NCBI RefSeq assembly: GCF_050003625.1
Contig: NC_134397.1
Coordinates: 193,461,063 to 193,525,062 of the forward strand
DNA: 64,000 bases
DNA from: Haematobia irritans
Lineage: Eukaryota; Arthropoda; Insecta; Diptera; Muscidae
Reading direction: 5' to 3'
This document shows, one piece after another, positions 12,251 through 23,335 of this stretch. Each line of letters opens with the position of its first letter. The stretch's first letter is position 1. The position numbers were made by a program, and so were the translations under genes. The notes below the pieces were generated by a model. It searched no databases. It was not told the DNA's origin and saw nothing but the letters and a program-made list of their open reading frames with translations.

Positions 12251-12398
12251 CTAATATTTCCAATAGAATATTTTGTTCAAATTCAATTAATATTTTATTT
12301 TGAAAAATATTTTGGGGAATGTTTTTGTTTTTCAAATTTTATTAAAACTAAAATATATCGAAAAAAGTAAATATATGTTTACAAAAATATTTTATATA

Positions 12399-12404
12399 TT
12401 TATT
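12399..12404 (-). promoter_or_regulatory. Possible poly(A) signal overlapping the stop codon of the 2002-aa gene
   Basis: AATAAA on the minus strand overlaps the TAA stop codon (12400-12402). It would give a very short 3' UTR; the satellite array begins about 150 bp further on. In such AT-rich DNA the hexamer could be chance. Confidence 0.35.
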
Positions 12405-15400
12405 TAACACAATTTTTATGATAAGAATGTAAAAATATAATATTATCGCTTAATTTGGGATTTAAGCTATTTTTGCGCTTCTCTGCCATAAGATTGGCCG
12501 CCAAAGAGGCAGTTTCTTCTGCCATTGCAGTACTTGCTGGTATCGAAAGTATTTGAAAGGCCAATTTTGATAAATTTGGATAATTAATGGCATTCTGTAG
12601 CCACCATTGTAAAACATTGAATTGTGTATTGATCAAAACTAAGGATTTCATATATTTCTCTAATTCTTGAGAATATATGGCGTCTGAGATGGGACCTTGT
12701 GAATTGGGCTTCAGTAAATCAGTAAAGAAAAATTCCATAGCATCCTTTTCACGCAATGTTGGGGAAGATTTTGCTAAATCCTGATTATTGGAAGGTATGG
12801 TATTTTCGTATAAATCTCGCATTTGTGAAATACAAAATTTCTTTAATTCATTGAAATCATTTGGATTCTGAATTTCTAGAGCGAGGGGGTATAGGAAGAA
12901 AGCAGCTTTGTGCCATAAATTTAATTTACTGGACCACTTCTCATGAGTTTCTTTTAAAATTTGGTTCTTCAGTTTAGCTATTAATGGTTTATCTATACAA
13001 TTTGGCTCACAAAGTTTTGAAATTTTCCTTATTGAGGGTATAACAAAGCATAAGGAGGGGGAAGATGTGTCTTGTAGGCGTTTGAAAATAATTTTAAATC
13101 CCCATAACATTTCTGTAAGGTTCTTTAGTTGATCCAAATCCAGATCATTGTAATGATTAGACTTTGGATTCGAGGATATGGTTCTAAATGTCTCATAAGC
13201 CTTCGACCATAAAGGAAGGGAAGTATGTGAAATAGTTTTAGTATCAAGATCAGATGTCGAGTTTTCGTTTGCTTTCCTTAGATTATGACATTTATTTAGA
13301 AGCGCCATAAATTCCATGTCGTTTTCAAAGACTTCATCCAATATATTCGTTAGCAAATGACTATTACTTGGGAGATGTGTGTAATTCTTGAGAGCTTCAT
13401 TAATAATTCGGTTGTCGCCAGTGGATATGAATTTTATATTTGCAATATCGGTAATACCAAAATCTTGGAATAGACTTTTCAATTTTCTTAGGAAATATTC
13501 TGGGGATGAATTTTCGAAACGCATAGATTTCATACCCATTACCAAACTATTTACTTCTTCATTGGAATAATAATGCAAGGTAGTGATAAAGTAATTACGT
13601 TTCAAGTAATCATCAGACCACATTGCTATAGAAGCTGAAATATTTCCTTTATCGATTAACATTTTCATAAGATTTCTGTGTAATGTTTCTTTTGTTTTCT
13701 CTTTCATAGTTTGAAAATTTTGTAAAATTTCTCCGTGATTAGGTAATTTTATATTTTGCATCTTAGCTGGATCTGTTGTAGAATGTATTGATCCCAATTT
13801 TAGAAAATATTCCATAAGATTCGAAAAAGGTTCTTCTTTGCTGGCCCATAAAGGAAGGCATTGTTCAATGGACCATTGTACACAAGCTTCTAGACAATCT
13901 TCCATATAATCAGAATGTTTGATCCGTTTCAATTCTATTATACATGCATGCAGATATAGTTTGCTCAAATCATTTTCTTCAATTTCCAATACTCGATGAC
14001 ATTGGCGACAATATACACAATTCCTTAAATAATTTCCATTTGGCTTCTCGATATGGGCTAATATTTGCCATATATAGGCTGGATCTTTATGGTTCTGGGC
14101 TAATTTATAGATTCCCTGATCTATACATCTAGAAACAGTAAGAGCCTCATTTCTCTTTATGCTCTTAAAGGTATCCGATGGTAATTCTGGTGTTTCCATC
14201 TTCGTATGATCTTTGGTTTGTAAGGAGGATGGAAAAAATTCCGAATGAAATGACTTCTGATTGCCATGGATTCCTAGTAATCTTTTATATTCTAAGAGAC
14301 ATTTATGGCGATATACATTTTCAGTTCGATTGCTTGTATATTTTATGACATTTTGACATTTGCGACAACTAAGAAATCCCTTAATATAGGTTCCATCTTT
14401 CTGTTGTATTTTACCCATAACAGTCCACAAATAACTTTGATCCTTTGTCCTTGCACATATAGAATAAATTCCTTTTTCTATTAACTGCGAGATAGAGGAA
14501 CATGTATTCGAATAAGGTTTTACAAAATCATCTCGATTACTTTGGGCTTTAACACATTTATGGCCATAGAGCATGACCTTTGTTTTATCCTCGTATCTTA
14601 GAACTCTATGACACTCCAGACAATATAGACAATTTGCCAAAATATTGCCATATTCATTTTTAATTTCGCCCAATACTTTCCATATAGGATTTTTACTTTT
14701 TTTACGTTGGACAAGGCCATAGATACCTTCTTGAATTTTTTGGGCAATTCTAGAACAATAATCATCGTCTTTGGTTTCCTCATCTCCATCTGCATCATCA
14801 ACATCAGTATTTTTATATTCATTATTCACAGATAAATTAGATGAAAGCGTTTTATTTCCAATATCATGATCAGACTGCCACAAATCTTCATCGTCCTCGT
14901 CTTCGTTTTCCTCATGTTCATCTGTATTTAGATCAACGATTTCAGTATCTTCATATCGATTCTCAAATAAATCATCATCATCAGACTGCAACAAATATTC
15001 ATCTTTATTTCCCTCATCAGTTGATTTGTTTATGGTAATAATTCCAATGTCGTCAAGGGATTTCAATGATTCGTCATTCATAGAAGAATCTTTATAAGAT
15101 TTTCCTATAGCATTTTTTGAATTTTTGCTTTCTTCTTCTCTGCAACATATATGTCTATATAAGATGGACATCTGCGACGGTTTGTATTTCAAAACAGTTT
15201 TACATTTTCGACAGTATACATAACCAGCTAGGATACTATTATCTTTCCTAAGGATTTCAGCTAAGACATTCCAAATAGGACTTTTGTTTTTCCTCTTTTG
15301 GGATATAGTATAGACTTCATTTAGAATTTGAATAGTTTCCCTACTATTTAATTGTGGGTCTAAGGAAGATATAGAAGCTTGGGAATGGAGAACCTTTTTC

Positions 15401-18400
15401 GGATCAATTGAATCTATAGAAGATGAAATTTTCTTATCTGAGTTGAAAGATTGACCATGTTTAAATTTCTTAGAAAAACTAGTTGGCTTCATCATTTCGG
15501 CTTTCATGTTGTTCATATTTGTTTCATGTGATTCCACAGTTTCTAGTTCATCTTCATCTTGCGGTATTTTCCTCTTCGGGTTTGATTTTTCTTGCAAGGA
15601 TTTACTATTTAATCTATCAGAATTTGTAGTTATGAGTTTCTTAGTTTCCTCAAAGAATTCAAAATTTTTTGCAGAATCTTTTGATGCAAAAGGTCTTGAT
15701 TCCCTGCATTTCTTAGTTTCCTCCGTGAAGTCACAAATTTTTGCAGCATCTCTTGATGTGGAAGCTCTTGATTCCTTGTGATTCTTAGTTTCCTCCGTGA
15801 AGTCACAAATTTTTGCAGCATCTTTTGATTTAGCAAGACTCGGATCCTTGCGATTCTTAGTTCCCTCCATGAAGTCACAATTGTTTGCAGCATCTTTTGT
15901 TGCAGAAGGTCTTGATTCTTGGCATGTCTTAGTTCCCTCCAAGAAGTCACAATTGTTTGCAGCATCTTTTGTTGCAGAAAGTCTTGATTCTTGGCATGTC
16001 TTAGTTTCCTTCGTGAAGTCACAAATTTTTGCAGCTTCTCTTGATGTAGAAGGTCTTGATTCCTTGCGATTCTTAGTTTCCTTCGTGAAGTCACAAATTT
16101 TTGCAGCTTCTCTTGATGTAGAAGGTCTTGCTTCCTTGCGATTCTTAGTTTTCTCCAAGAGTTGACAATCGTCATCTTTGTCTTTGCTTTCCTCGTCATT
16201 AGAACTACCATAGTCCATAAGATTTTTATCTTTCCGCAGAATATTCCTCATACTTCTTCTCTCCTCAGAAATCTTTGCATTGGTGGCAAGACATTTTGGA
16301 ATTTTTTCACTTCTAAAAGAATTTTGTTTATATCTAGTTTTATTAATAAAATCTTGGTTCGATGACTTCTCATCTGATTCAAATTGAATAAATTGTTCAG
16401 TGGCCATTGTCGAACCAAACTCAGTATCTTCAATTTGTATATTGTCCCAAAGAAGATCTTCATCTTCCTCTAGGTTTGAAGTAGTGAAAGATTTGTCTAT
16501 TATCACACCTATGGAGGTAGAAAAATCTTGGTCTTTAATTATCCAATCCTCATCGCAAGCAAAATCTTGGCGAGATATATTCTCATCCTCATCATCGTCG
16601 TCATCCTTCTCTGCTCTCTTTTTGAATATCGATCTTTTAAACTCCCTATAACATTTGTGTTGATATAAATTCGAGGTATTCAGACTGGAATAGACTTTAC
16701 GACATTTTATGCAAAACACATAATCCTTGTAAATGGTTTTATCTTCTTTCAAAATCAACTTCATCAATTGACTGACATAACATCGACGTTTCATAGAGGT
16801 TACCGTGTATAGGCCTTGGGCTATTTTCTTGGCTATATCGTCGTTATTCACATCGTTCGCCTTAGAGTTTTTCAAAGATTCGCCTTTGGGACATTCAACC
16901 GCTGCCGTAACCCGACTATCCTTTTCTTCACTATCCTTCTTCAATAATGTCTCTTTTAGAATCTTACAACATCTATGGACATAAAGATTCTCGGTAAACT
17001 GAGTGCAATATACATTTCGGCATTCGATGCAACACACATAGCCTTTTAGCAGAGTTTTATCATCTGCTCGTTGAATATTTCGAATAATTTTCCAAATATA
17101 GCCTCGGCTTTTACGTTCGATCAATGTGTAAATGCCTAGTTGAATTTTCTGGGCAATTTGGGAGCAAAATTCAGGTTTCGTTTGAAATTCTTCATCACTC
17201 AATGATCGTGATGGTTTGTTCAAAGGGTCCTTGGCCTTGTCCTCGTTATCTTCACGCATAGATTTCCTTAACTCTTTACTGCATTTATGTTTATTGAGAT
17301 TTGTTGCACTATGACTTGAACAAATTGTACCACACCTAATGCAACACATGTAGTCCTCTACAGGGGTTTTATCCTCCTTTAGAATTTTTCTCATAATTTT
17401 CCATAGATAACTTGTACCCTGTTGTTTGGTCAAGGTGTAAATACCTTTATCAAGCTTTTCGGCTATGTCAAATCTTCGTAAATTCGATGTATTATTTCTG
17501 AAGGCATGTGACTCATCATCGCCGAAAATATCATTTATCAGATCCCTATAGCATTGATGTTTATCTTGTTGTGATCCATATTCAGACATTACTCTACGAC
17601 ATTGATTGCAAAACACATAACCCTCAACCAGAGTTTTATCGGCCTTCAGTATCCTTTGCATTATACGTTGTACATATTTTTTTGTAGTGTACCAATAGGT
17701 CAAGGTATAATTGCCATTTTCAATTTGATTGGCTATTGCCAAACGCTCAGCTTTCCTTTTATTTTGTAAATACTCTTTTACAGTGGCCCTCTTCAAAACT
17801 ATACTGCATTTGTGCCGTGTCCGATTTGAAGGATAATCCATCAAGACTGTGTTACATTTAGTACACCATGCATATCCATCAACGAGCCTCTTATTCTCAT
17901 CCACAATTCTTCTTAAAATTTTCCATACAATACTTCTGCCAGAGTATGTGGTCAAGGTGTATAGCCCATTCTCTATATTCTCGGCGATTTTAATAAGCTC
18001 CTTATTATTGCCATATTTTTGTAACGTAAAATTATTTTCATATTCAATTTGTAACATATCCTTTAGTTTTTGACAGCATTCATGCTTATTACGAGACATT
18101 GGATAATCATACAACACATTGGAGCATTGCGTGCACCAGACATAGCCCTCTACGTAGATATTGTCTTCGTTTCGAATTTTTCTTAAAATTTTCCAAACAA
18201 TTGATTTGACATTGCTTGCCTGATATACGGTGTAGATACCTTTGTCAATTCTTTCTTTTATTTGTGAATGCAGATTTTTCATGCATTGTTGATCAGAAAT
18301 ATCATCCAGGTCTTGTGATGAATCTCCTGAAGATTTAAGGTTTATAAATTCTTCATCTGTGTCCATGTCCATGTCCATGTCATCATCATTTATAGCATCG

Positions 18401-18408
18401 CACAGCAT
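12400..18408 (-). CDS. Ten-finger BED protein with a degenerate Hermes-like hAT transposase body (2002 aa)
   Basis: Single uninterrupted 6-kb frame; an in-frame TAA lies three codons upstream of the ATG, so the start is well set. Ten copies of the Hermes-type BED finger lie at about residues 50-112, 140-201, 224-286, 315-376, 417-481, 524-586, 1025-1089, 1219-1285, 1305-1370 and 1426-1489. Each has GIYT-like, W, CxxC and HxC positions. Acidic linkers separate the groups, and seven 24-aa repeats fill 754-921. Residues about 1500-2002 match the Hermes transposase body (SSPSLCFVIPS, LQWWLQN, SIPAST). At the positions of Hermes D180, D248 and E572 it has A1595, T1663 and E1964, so two of three catalytic acids are gone. 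Probable nuclear DNA-binding protein, domesticated; target unknown. An AATAAA overlaps the stop codon (12399-12404). Confidence 0.93.
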   Translation of the reverse strand: MLCDAINDDDMDMDMDTDEEFINLKSSGDSSQDLDDISDQQCMKNLHSQIKERIDKGIYTVYQASNVKSIVWKILRKIRNEDNIYVEGYVWCTQCSNVLYDYPMSRNKHECCQKLKDMLQIEYENNFTLQKYGNNKELIKIAENIENGLYTLTTYSGRSIVWKILRRIVDENKRLVDGYAWCTKCNTVLMDYPSNRTRHKCSIVLKRATVKEYLQNKRKAERLAIANQIENGNYTLTYWYTTKKYVQRIMQRILKADKTLVEGYVFCNQCRRVMSEYGSQQDKHQCYRDLINDIFGDDESHAFRNNTSNLRRFDIAEKLDKGIYTLTKQQGTSYLWKIMRKILKEDKTPVEDYMCCIRCGTICSSHSATNLNKHKCSKELRKSMREDNEDKAKDPLNKPSRSLSDEEFQTKPEFCSQIAQKIQLGIYTLIERKSRGYIWKIIRNIQRADDKTLLKGYVCCIECRNVYCTQFTENLYVHRCCKILKETLLKKDSEEKDSRVTAAVECPKGESLKNSKANDVNNDDIAKKIAQGLYTVTSMKRRCYVSQLMKLILKEDKTIYKDYVFCIKCRKVYSSLNTSNLYQHKCYREFKRSIFKKRAEKDDDDDEDENISRQDFACDEDWIIKDQDFSTSIGVIIDKSFTTSNLEEDEDLLWDNIQIEDTEFGSTMATEQFIQFESDEKSSNQDFINKTRYKQNSFRSEKIPKCLATNAKISEERRSMRNILRKDKNLMDYGSSNDEESKDKDDDCQLLEKTKNRKEARPSTSREAAKICDFTKETKNRKESRPSTSREAAKICDFTKETKTCQESRLSATKDAANNCDFLEGTKTCQESRPSATKDAANNCDFMEGTKNRKDPSLAKSKDAAKICDFTEETKNHKESRASTSRDAAKICDFTEETKKCRESRPFASKDSAKNFEFFEETKKLITTNSDRLNSKSLQEKSNPKRKIPQDEDELETVESHETNMNNMKAEMMKPTSFSKKFKHGQSFNSDKKISSSIDSIDPKKVLHSQASISSLDPQLNSRETIQILNEVYTISQKRKNKSPIWNVLAEILRKDNSILAGYVYCRKCKTVLKYKPSQMSILYRHICCREEESKNSKNAIGKSYKDSSMNDESLKSLDDIGIITINKSTDEGNKDEYLLQSDDDDLFENRYEDTEIVDLNTDEHEENEDEDDEDLWQSDHDIGNKTLSSNLSVNNEYKNTDVDDADGDEETKDDDYCSRIAQKIQEGIYGLVQRKKSKNPIWKVLGEIKNEYGNILANCLYCLECHRVLRYEDKTKVMLYGHKCVKAQSNRDDFVKPYSNTCSSISQLIEKGIYSICARTKDQSYLWTVMGKIQQKDGTYIKGFLSCRKCQNVIKYTSNRTENVYRHKCLLEYKRLLGIHGNQKSFHSEFFPSSLQTKDHTKMETPELPSDTFKSIKRNEALTVSRCIDQGIYKLAQNHKDPAYIWQILAHIEKPNGNYLRNCVYCRQCHRVLEIEENDLSKLYLHACIIELKRIKHSDYMEDCLEACVQWSIEQCLPLWASKEEPFSNLMEYFLKLGSIHSTTDPAKMQNIKLPNHGEILQNFQTMKEKTKETLHRNLMKMLIDKGNISASIAMWSDDYLKRNYFITTLHYYSNEEVNSLVMGMKSMRFENSSPEYFLRKLKSLFQDFGITDIANIKFISTGDNRIINEALKNYTHLPSNSHLLTNILDEVFENDMEFMALLNKCHNLRKANENSTSDLDTKTISHTSLPLWSKAYETFRTISSNPKSNHYNDLDLDQLKNLTEMLWGFKIIFKRLQDTSSPSLCFVIPSIRKISKLCEPNCIDKPLIAKLKNQILKETHEKWSSKLNLWHKAAFFLYPLALEIQNPNDFNELKKFCISQMRDLYENTIPSNNQDLAKSSPTLREKDAMEFFFTDLLKPNSQGPISDAIYSQELEKYMKSLVLINTQFNVLQWWLQNAINYPNLSKLAFQILSIPASTAMAEETASLAANLMAEKRKNSLNPKLSDNIIFLHSYHKNCVK
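15646..16149 (-). repeat. In-frame coding minisatellite: seven 72-bp (24-aa) repeats
   Basis: Codons 754-921 of the 2002-aa gene are seven back-to-back 24-residue units with the pattern TK-x3-ESRPSTS-x2-AAK-x-CDF-x3. Adjacent units are most alike (units 1-2 and 3-4), as expected from unequal exchange. The period is a multiple of three, so the frame is kept. Antisense open frames here are by-products of this repeat. Confidence 0.95.
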
Positions 18409-18683
18409 TTTACCTTAATGATTAATTTTCAATCAATGTCAAAGTTAATTTTTTTTCTATTTAATTTTGATGATTTGGATGAATATAAATGAGTCCTTCT
18501 ATGTTAAACTTCAATATATTAGTAATAAAATGAAATAAACATAATCGTAGTTAGGAAATTTTGTTGATCTATTTTATTTTAATGTATGAAAATCAAGGAT
18601 ATGATATCAATCGTTGACCGTAAATTAAACCAATTAATTAATTGATACAATTAACTTTTTAGTCAAGCTCGGAAGACTAACCC

Positions 18684-18895
18684 CCATTTTCATGAAGCTC
18701 CGTTAGTGCTACGTTAGCTAACGAACTTTTAAACCGTGATATCTACATATCTGTCATTTTGCGTATATATTTCAAACGCCAGTTAGAAACTTAACTGCTG
18801 AAAATTTTTCAGTTAAAGTTAACCGGAGAAAAGATATTTCCATTTTTCTTTCTATTAACTGACAGTTAAAGCATAACGGAGCTACATGAAAATGG
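18684..18895. mobile_element. Foldback MITE with CATTTTCATGAAGCTCCGTTA ends
   Basis: The left end (CCATTTTCATGAAGCTCCGT) is mirrored by 18871-18895 with a few mismatches. The element is about 210 bp with no coding frame. It lies upstream of the 2002-aa gene start (about 280 bp away), so it could sit in that gene's promoter region. Confidence 0.7.
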
Positions 18896-18904
18896 CCGTA
18901 AGTC

Positions 18905-19262
18905 ACTTAAAAAAGATTTTTTTTTTAATTTTTAACTAAAATTTTATTTCAAGCAATTTGTTAATCAAACTAAAAAGACTACGTCAGTTAAGAAAGTAAT
19001 TAAAAATAGTTACGTTTTTAATGAAAAAATTAATTGAGTTTTGCATTCAACATCAATTAAATTTTTAATTGAATCAATTAAAAAATTAATTGAAATTTGC
19101 TAATGAAATCAATTAATTTTTTAATAAAGTATCTTTTTTTAACTTCAAATTAAAACTGTGATGGGCACTATCATTTTCGTGATTGAAAGCATTTCAATTA
19201 AAAAATTAATTGGATCAATTAATTTCGTGATTGAATCAGAAAAAAAACATTTTTTGTGCACA
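18905..19262. mobile_element. ATTAATTTTTTAATTG-type MITE copy
   Basis: Many short palindromes of CAATTAATTTTTTAATTG, ending with the diagnostic TTCGTGATTGAATCAGAAAA followed by an A-rich tract and GTGCACAC. The same ending occurs near 21325, 21810, 22490 and 22805, and inverted at 27950, marking a MITE family. Confidence 0.65.
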
Positions 19263-19314
19263 CTTGAATTAATCTGTCAGACGAGCTGTTTAGAAATGAA
19301 AGTAATCCGAAGAT

Positions 19315-19661
19315 GGGAGCCACCGTGGTGCAATGGTTAACATGCCCGCCTTGCATATACAAGGTTGTCGGTTCGATTCCTGCTTCGACCGAACACCAAA
19401 AAGTTTTTCAGCGGTGGATTATCCCAACTCAATAATGCTGGTGACATTTCTGAGGGTTTCAAAGCTTCTCCAAGTGGTTTCACTGCAATGTGGAACGCCG
19501 TTCGGACTCGGCTATGAAAAGGAGGTCCCTTGTCATTGAGCTTAACGTGGAATCGGGCAGCACTCAGTGATAAGAGAGAAGTTCACCAATGTGGTATCAC
19601 AATGTACTGAATAGTCTAAGTGAGCCTGAAATATCGGGCTGCCACCTAACCTAACCTAACC
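19315..19661 (+). mobile_element. tRNA-derived SINE, copy 1
   Basis: The A box TGGTGCAATGG (19326-19336) and B box GGTTCGATTCC (19370-19380) are perfect pol III promoter matches. A unique body of about 260 bp follows, then a CCTAACCTAACCTAACC tail. Two more full copies lie at 49808-50147 and 57245-57573 on the other strand. No clear target duplication was found for this copy. Confidence 0.88.
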
Positions 19662-19817
19662 ATCACCCAAATATTTCCTATAAAAAAAATTGTTTGAATC
19701 AAATAAAAAAATAATTGATACGATTTCAATTGAAAAATAATCTCTTAAGAAAATGATAGCAATTTTTTTATTAAGTGTTTATTTAGAAGAAAATTACATA
19801 AATCAGTTAAAAACATG

Positions 19818-20782
19818 TAAGGAAAGTCTAAAGTCGGGCAGGGCCGACTATATTATACCCTGCACCAGTCTGTTGATTCACATTTTCGATACCATATCAA
19901 ATCCGACAAATATGTTGGGTACTATATATAAAACCTTTTGTCCCCAATACATACATTTCATTCTGAATCGATGTGGACAAAATTTGATTTTATCGCTCGA
20001 TATATATGTATTAGAAGTTTAGGAAAATTAGAGTCATTTTTACAACTTTTCGACTAAGCAGTGGCGATTTAACAAGGAAAATGTTGGTATTTTGACCATT
20101 TTTGTCGAAATCAGAAAAACATATATATGGGAGCTATATCTAAATCTGAACCGATTTCAATAAAATTTGGCACAGATATATATGGGAGCTATATCTGAAT
20201 CGATTTCAACCAAATTTGGCACGCACAGCTACAATGCTTAATCTACTCCCTGTGCAAAATCTCAACCAAATTGGGCCAAAACTCTGGCTTTTAGGACCAT
20301 ATTAGTCCATATCGGGCGAAACATTTATATGGGAGCTATATCTTAATCTGAACCGATTTCAATCAAATTTTGCACACTTGACTATACTACTAATTGTACT
20401 CCTACTGCAAAAATTTCAACCAAATTCGGCCAAAAATCTGGCTTCTGGGGCCATATAAGTCCATATCGGGCGAAAGATATATATGGGAGCTATATCTAAA
20501 TCTGAACCGATTTCTTCCAAAATCAATAGGGTTCTATTCTGACCCAAATTAGGAACATGTAGCAAATTTGAAGGCAATTGGACTTAAATTGCGACCTAGA
20601 CTTTGATCACAAAAATGTGTTCACAGACAGACGGACGGACGGACATGGTTATATCGACTCAGGGACCCACCCTGAGCATTATTGCCAAAGACACCATGGG
20701 CCTATCTCGTCTCCTTCTGGGTGTTACAAACATATGCACTAACTTGTAATACCCTGTTCCACAGTGTGGCGCAGGGTATAAT
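19818..20782 (+). repeat. Dispersed repeat bounded by ACCCTGCACC / GCAGGGTATAAT
   Basis: It opens with GTCGGGCAGGGCCGACTATA and TACCCTGCACC and closes with TACCCTGTTCCACAGTGTGG-CGCAGGGTATAA, a palindromic ending. Inside are repeated GGGAGCTATATCTAAATCTG / GAACCGATTTCAA blocks and an ACAGACAGACGGACGGACGG run. Fragments of the same family occur at 22830-23335 and 30848-31889. No coding frame; class not assigned. Confidence 0.7.
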
Positions 20783-21960
20783 TAATTGATACTATTTATT
20801 TTTGTGATTGATTTTTTTTTCAATTAAAAAAATTGTTGAATCAATGAAGACTTTAAATGGAAAAATTTTCGAGACATTTTTTTCTGTGTACAAAATCCAT
20901 AGAATTAAAATTGGCTAATGACCTGGAGTGGAACACAATGTTAGTAAACAAATAGGGGAAACATTTAAATCTTAATCAATTATCGGGCCACTTCGCAAAT
21001 GTGTATTTTTGATTAATCGGTCAATAGATATGTATTAGAAGTATACAAAGATTCGAGTAATTTTTACAAGTTTTCGACCTAGCAGTGGCGATTTTACAAG
21101 GAAGATGTTGGTATTTTGGCCATTTTTGCCGAAATCAGAAAAACCTATATATGAGAGCTATATGTAAATCCGATTTCAACCAAATTTGGCACGCATAGCT
21201 ATAATATAAATTCTAGTAAGTAATTTTTTAATTGATACTATCATTTCTGTGATTGAAGACATTTCAATTAAAAATTAATTGGATCAATTAATTTCGTGAT
21301 TGAATCAGAAAAAAAATTTGTTTTGTGTATGTGCAAAATTTCACGTAAATCGGATCACAAATTTGACCTCTGTTGTCATATCAGTATAAATCGGATGAAA
21401 GATATATATATCTAATGATGAAAGATAGATATATCTAAATCGGAACCGATTTCATCCCAAAATTGGCCATTTTTGCCGAAATCAGAAAAACCTATATATG
21501 AGAGCTAAATCTAAATCCGATTTCAACCAAATTTGGCACGCATAGCTACAATGTCAATTCTATTCCCTGCACAGAAAAAAATTTCAAGACAATTTTTCCA
21601 ATTAAAATCTTAATTAAAAACAAATTTTCAATTAAAAATTTAATTGATTTAACAATTTTTTAATTGAAACAAAAACCAATCACAAGGATTAATAGTATCA
21701 ATTAATTTTTTAATTGGATCAATTACTTTTTTTAATTGATACTATCATTTCTGTGATTGAAGACATTTCAATTAAAAATTAATTGGGTCAATTAATTGCG
21801 TGATTGAATCAGAAAGAAAATTTTTTGTGTCTGTGCAAAATTTCACGTAAATCGGATCACAAATTTGACCTCTGTTGTCATATCAGTATAAATCGGACGA
21901 AAGATATATATGGGAGATATATCTAAATCTGAACCGATTTCAACCAAAATTGGCATGTAT
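20783..21960. repeat. Nested mosaic: MITE and dispersed-repeat fragments
   Basis: Pieces of the ATTAATTTTTTAATTG MITE (20783-20890, about 21215-21325, about 21568-21835) alternate with pieces of the GAGCTATATCTAAATC dispersed repeat (about 20985-21210, 21340-21560, 21838-21960). The two junction-flanked halves at 21340 and 21838 are nearly the same, so one block was probably duplicated in tandem. No gene. Confidence 0.65.
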
Positions 21961-21962
21961 AC

Positions 21963-22213
21963 ACACCCAGAGAAGGAATATGATCACCTCAACCATGTTT
22001 CAAGAGCAAAATGTTATTTTTGAATGGTGACCATGTAACATGTTTGTCGCAACCATGTTATTTTCTAGGAGATTGTGTGTCTGATTTCGGCAAGCATATT
22101 ATTTTTGGCGAGAAAAGAACATTTTTGCCATAAACATGTTACATGGTCACCATCCAAAAATAACATTTTGCTCTTGAAACATGGTTGAGGTGATCATATT
22201 CCTTCTCTGCGTG
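21963..22213. mobile_element. Palindromic MITE, copy 1 (CAGAGAAGGAATATGATCAC ends)
   Basis: The left arm from CACCCAGAGAAGG runs about 100 bases, and its reverse complement returns at 22115-22213 ending CCTTCTCTGCGTGC. The arms include AGAGCAAAATGTTATTTTTG and are almost perfect. The transcript would fold into a long hairpin with a central loop of about 50 bases. A second copy is at 23641-23864. Confidence 0.85.
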
Positions 22214-22820
22214 CACACACAGATAAAAATTTTACGAAAATTTTTCCAATTAAAATTTGAATTGAGTTTTTAATAATATTCAATTAAAAATTTAATTGAT
22301 TCAACAAATTTTTTAATTGAAACAAAAATCAATCACAAAATTAATAGTATCAATTAATTTTTTAATTGGATCAATTAATTTTTTAATTGACCTTCAACTA
22401 ATTGTTTAATTGTTACTATCATTTCCGTGATTGTAGACATTTCAATTAAAAAATTAATTGGATCAATTAATTTCGTGATTGAATCAGAATTTTTTTTTTT
22501 GCAGAAAAAGATTTTTTATCCAATTAAAATTTTAATTGAGTTTTAAAAAATATTCTATTAAAAATTTAATTGATTCAACAAATCTTTTAATTGAAATAAA
22601 AATCAATCACACAAATTAATAGTATCAATTCTAATTCACTGTCAATTGGTTTTTTTAAGTTTTTAAGTTTTTTTAATAGGCTTTTTGGTCAGTTGTTAAA
22701 AAATTCCAACAATTAATTTTTTACTTGATACTAATATTTCTGTGATTGAAGACATTTCAATTAAAAAAAAAATAATTGGATCAATTAATTTCGTGATTGA
22801 ATCAGAAAAAAAATGTTTGT
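22214..22820. mobile_element. Two tandem ATTAATTTTTTAATTG-type MITE copies
   Basis: Copies at about 22214-22495 and 22500-22820. Each starts near CACAGATAAAAATTTT or GCAGAAAAAGATTTTT, contains CCAATTAAAATTT and GATACTA-type blocks, and ends TTCGTGATTGAATCAGAAAA. The shared start (ACACAGA) and end (TTTGTGTGTA) look like short inverted termini. Confidence 0.7.
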
Positions 22821-22829
22821 GTGTATCAA

Positions 22830-23335
22830 GAACGTTAATTCTACTCTCTGTATAAAATTTAAAGCAAATCAAGACGAAACTCAGGCTTCTAAGTGTATAT
22901 CGGGCGAAAGATATATATGGGAAACATATCTAAATATGAACCGATTTAAACCTAGTTGGGCACACTTTACGATACTATCAATTGCACTCCTTGGGCAAAA
23001 ATTAAAGTAAATCAGGCTGCAATTCTGGCTTCTGGGGCCATATTAGTAGATATCGGGCGAAAGATATATATGAGAGCTATATCTAAAACTGAAGCGATTT
23101 CTTTCCAAATCAATAGGGTTCTATTCTGACTCTGAAACACATGCTTGTGCCAAATTTGAAGTCGATTGGACTAAAATTTCGACCTAGACTTTGATCATAA
23201 AAATGTGTTCACAGATAGACGGACGGACATGGCTAGATCGACTCAGGGGCCGACCCTGAGCAATATTACCAAAGACACCGCATGTCTATATCGTCTCCTT
23301 CCGGGTGTTGCAAACATATACACTAAAATTCTGAA
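22830..23335 (+). repeat. Fragment of the GAGCTATATCTAAATC / GACGGACGGACA dispersed repeat
   Basis: The same block order as at 20280-20740: ATCGGGCGAAAGATATATATG, GAGCTATATCTAAA, CCAAATTTGAAGTCGATTGG, ACAGATAGACGGACGGACAT, then a GGTGTTGCAAACATAT ending. It lacks the palindromic terminus. Confidence 0.7.

Noticed and set aside
15506..16165. Open frames on both strands over the 24-aa repeat region
   Set aside because: By-products of a 72-bp in-frame tandem repeat; the BED-gene frame is the only one that continues into recognised domains.
19326..19380. tRNA gene
   Set aside because: The A and B boxes belong to a SINE with full body and tail; the same holds for the tRNA-like stretches at 3.1, 3.3, 50.1, 57.5, 59.4 and 60.8 kb.
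19643..19661. CCTAA repeats as a telomeric tract
   Set aside because: Only three units, in the tail of the SINE; flies lack such telomere repeats.
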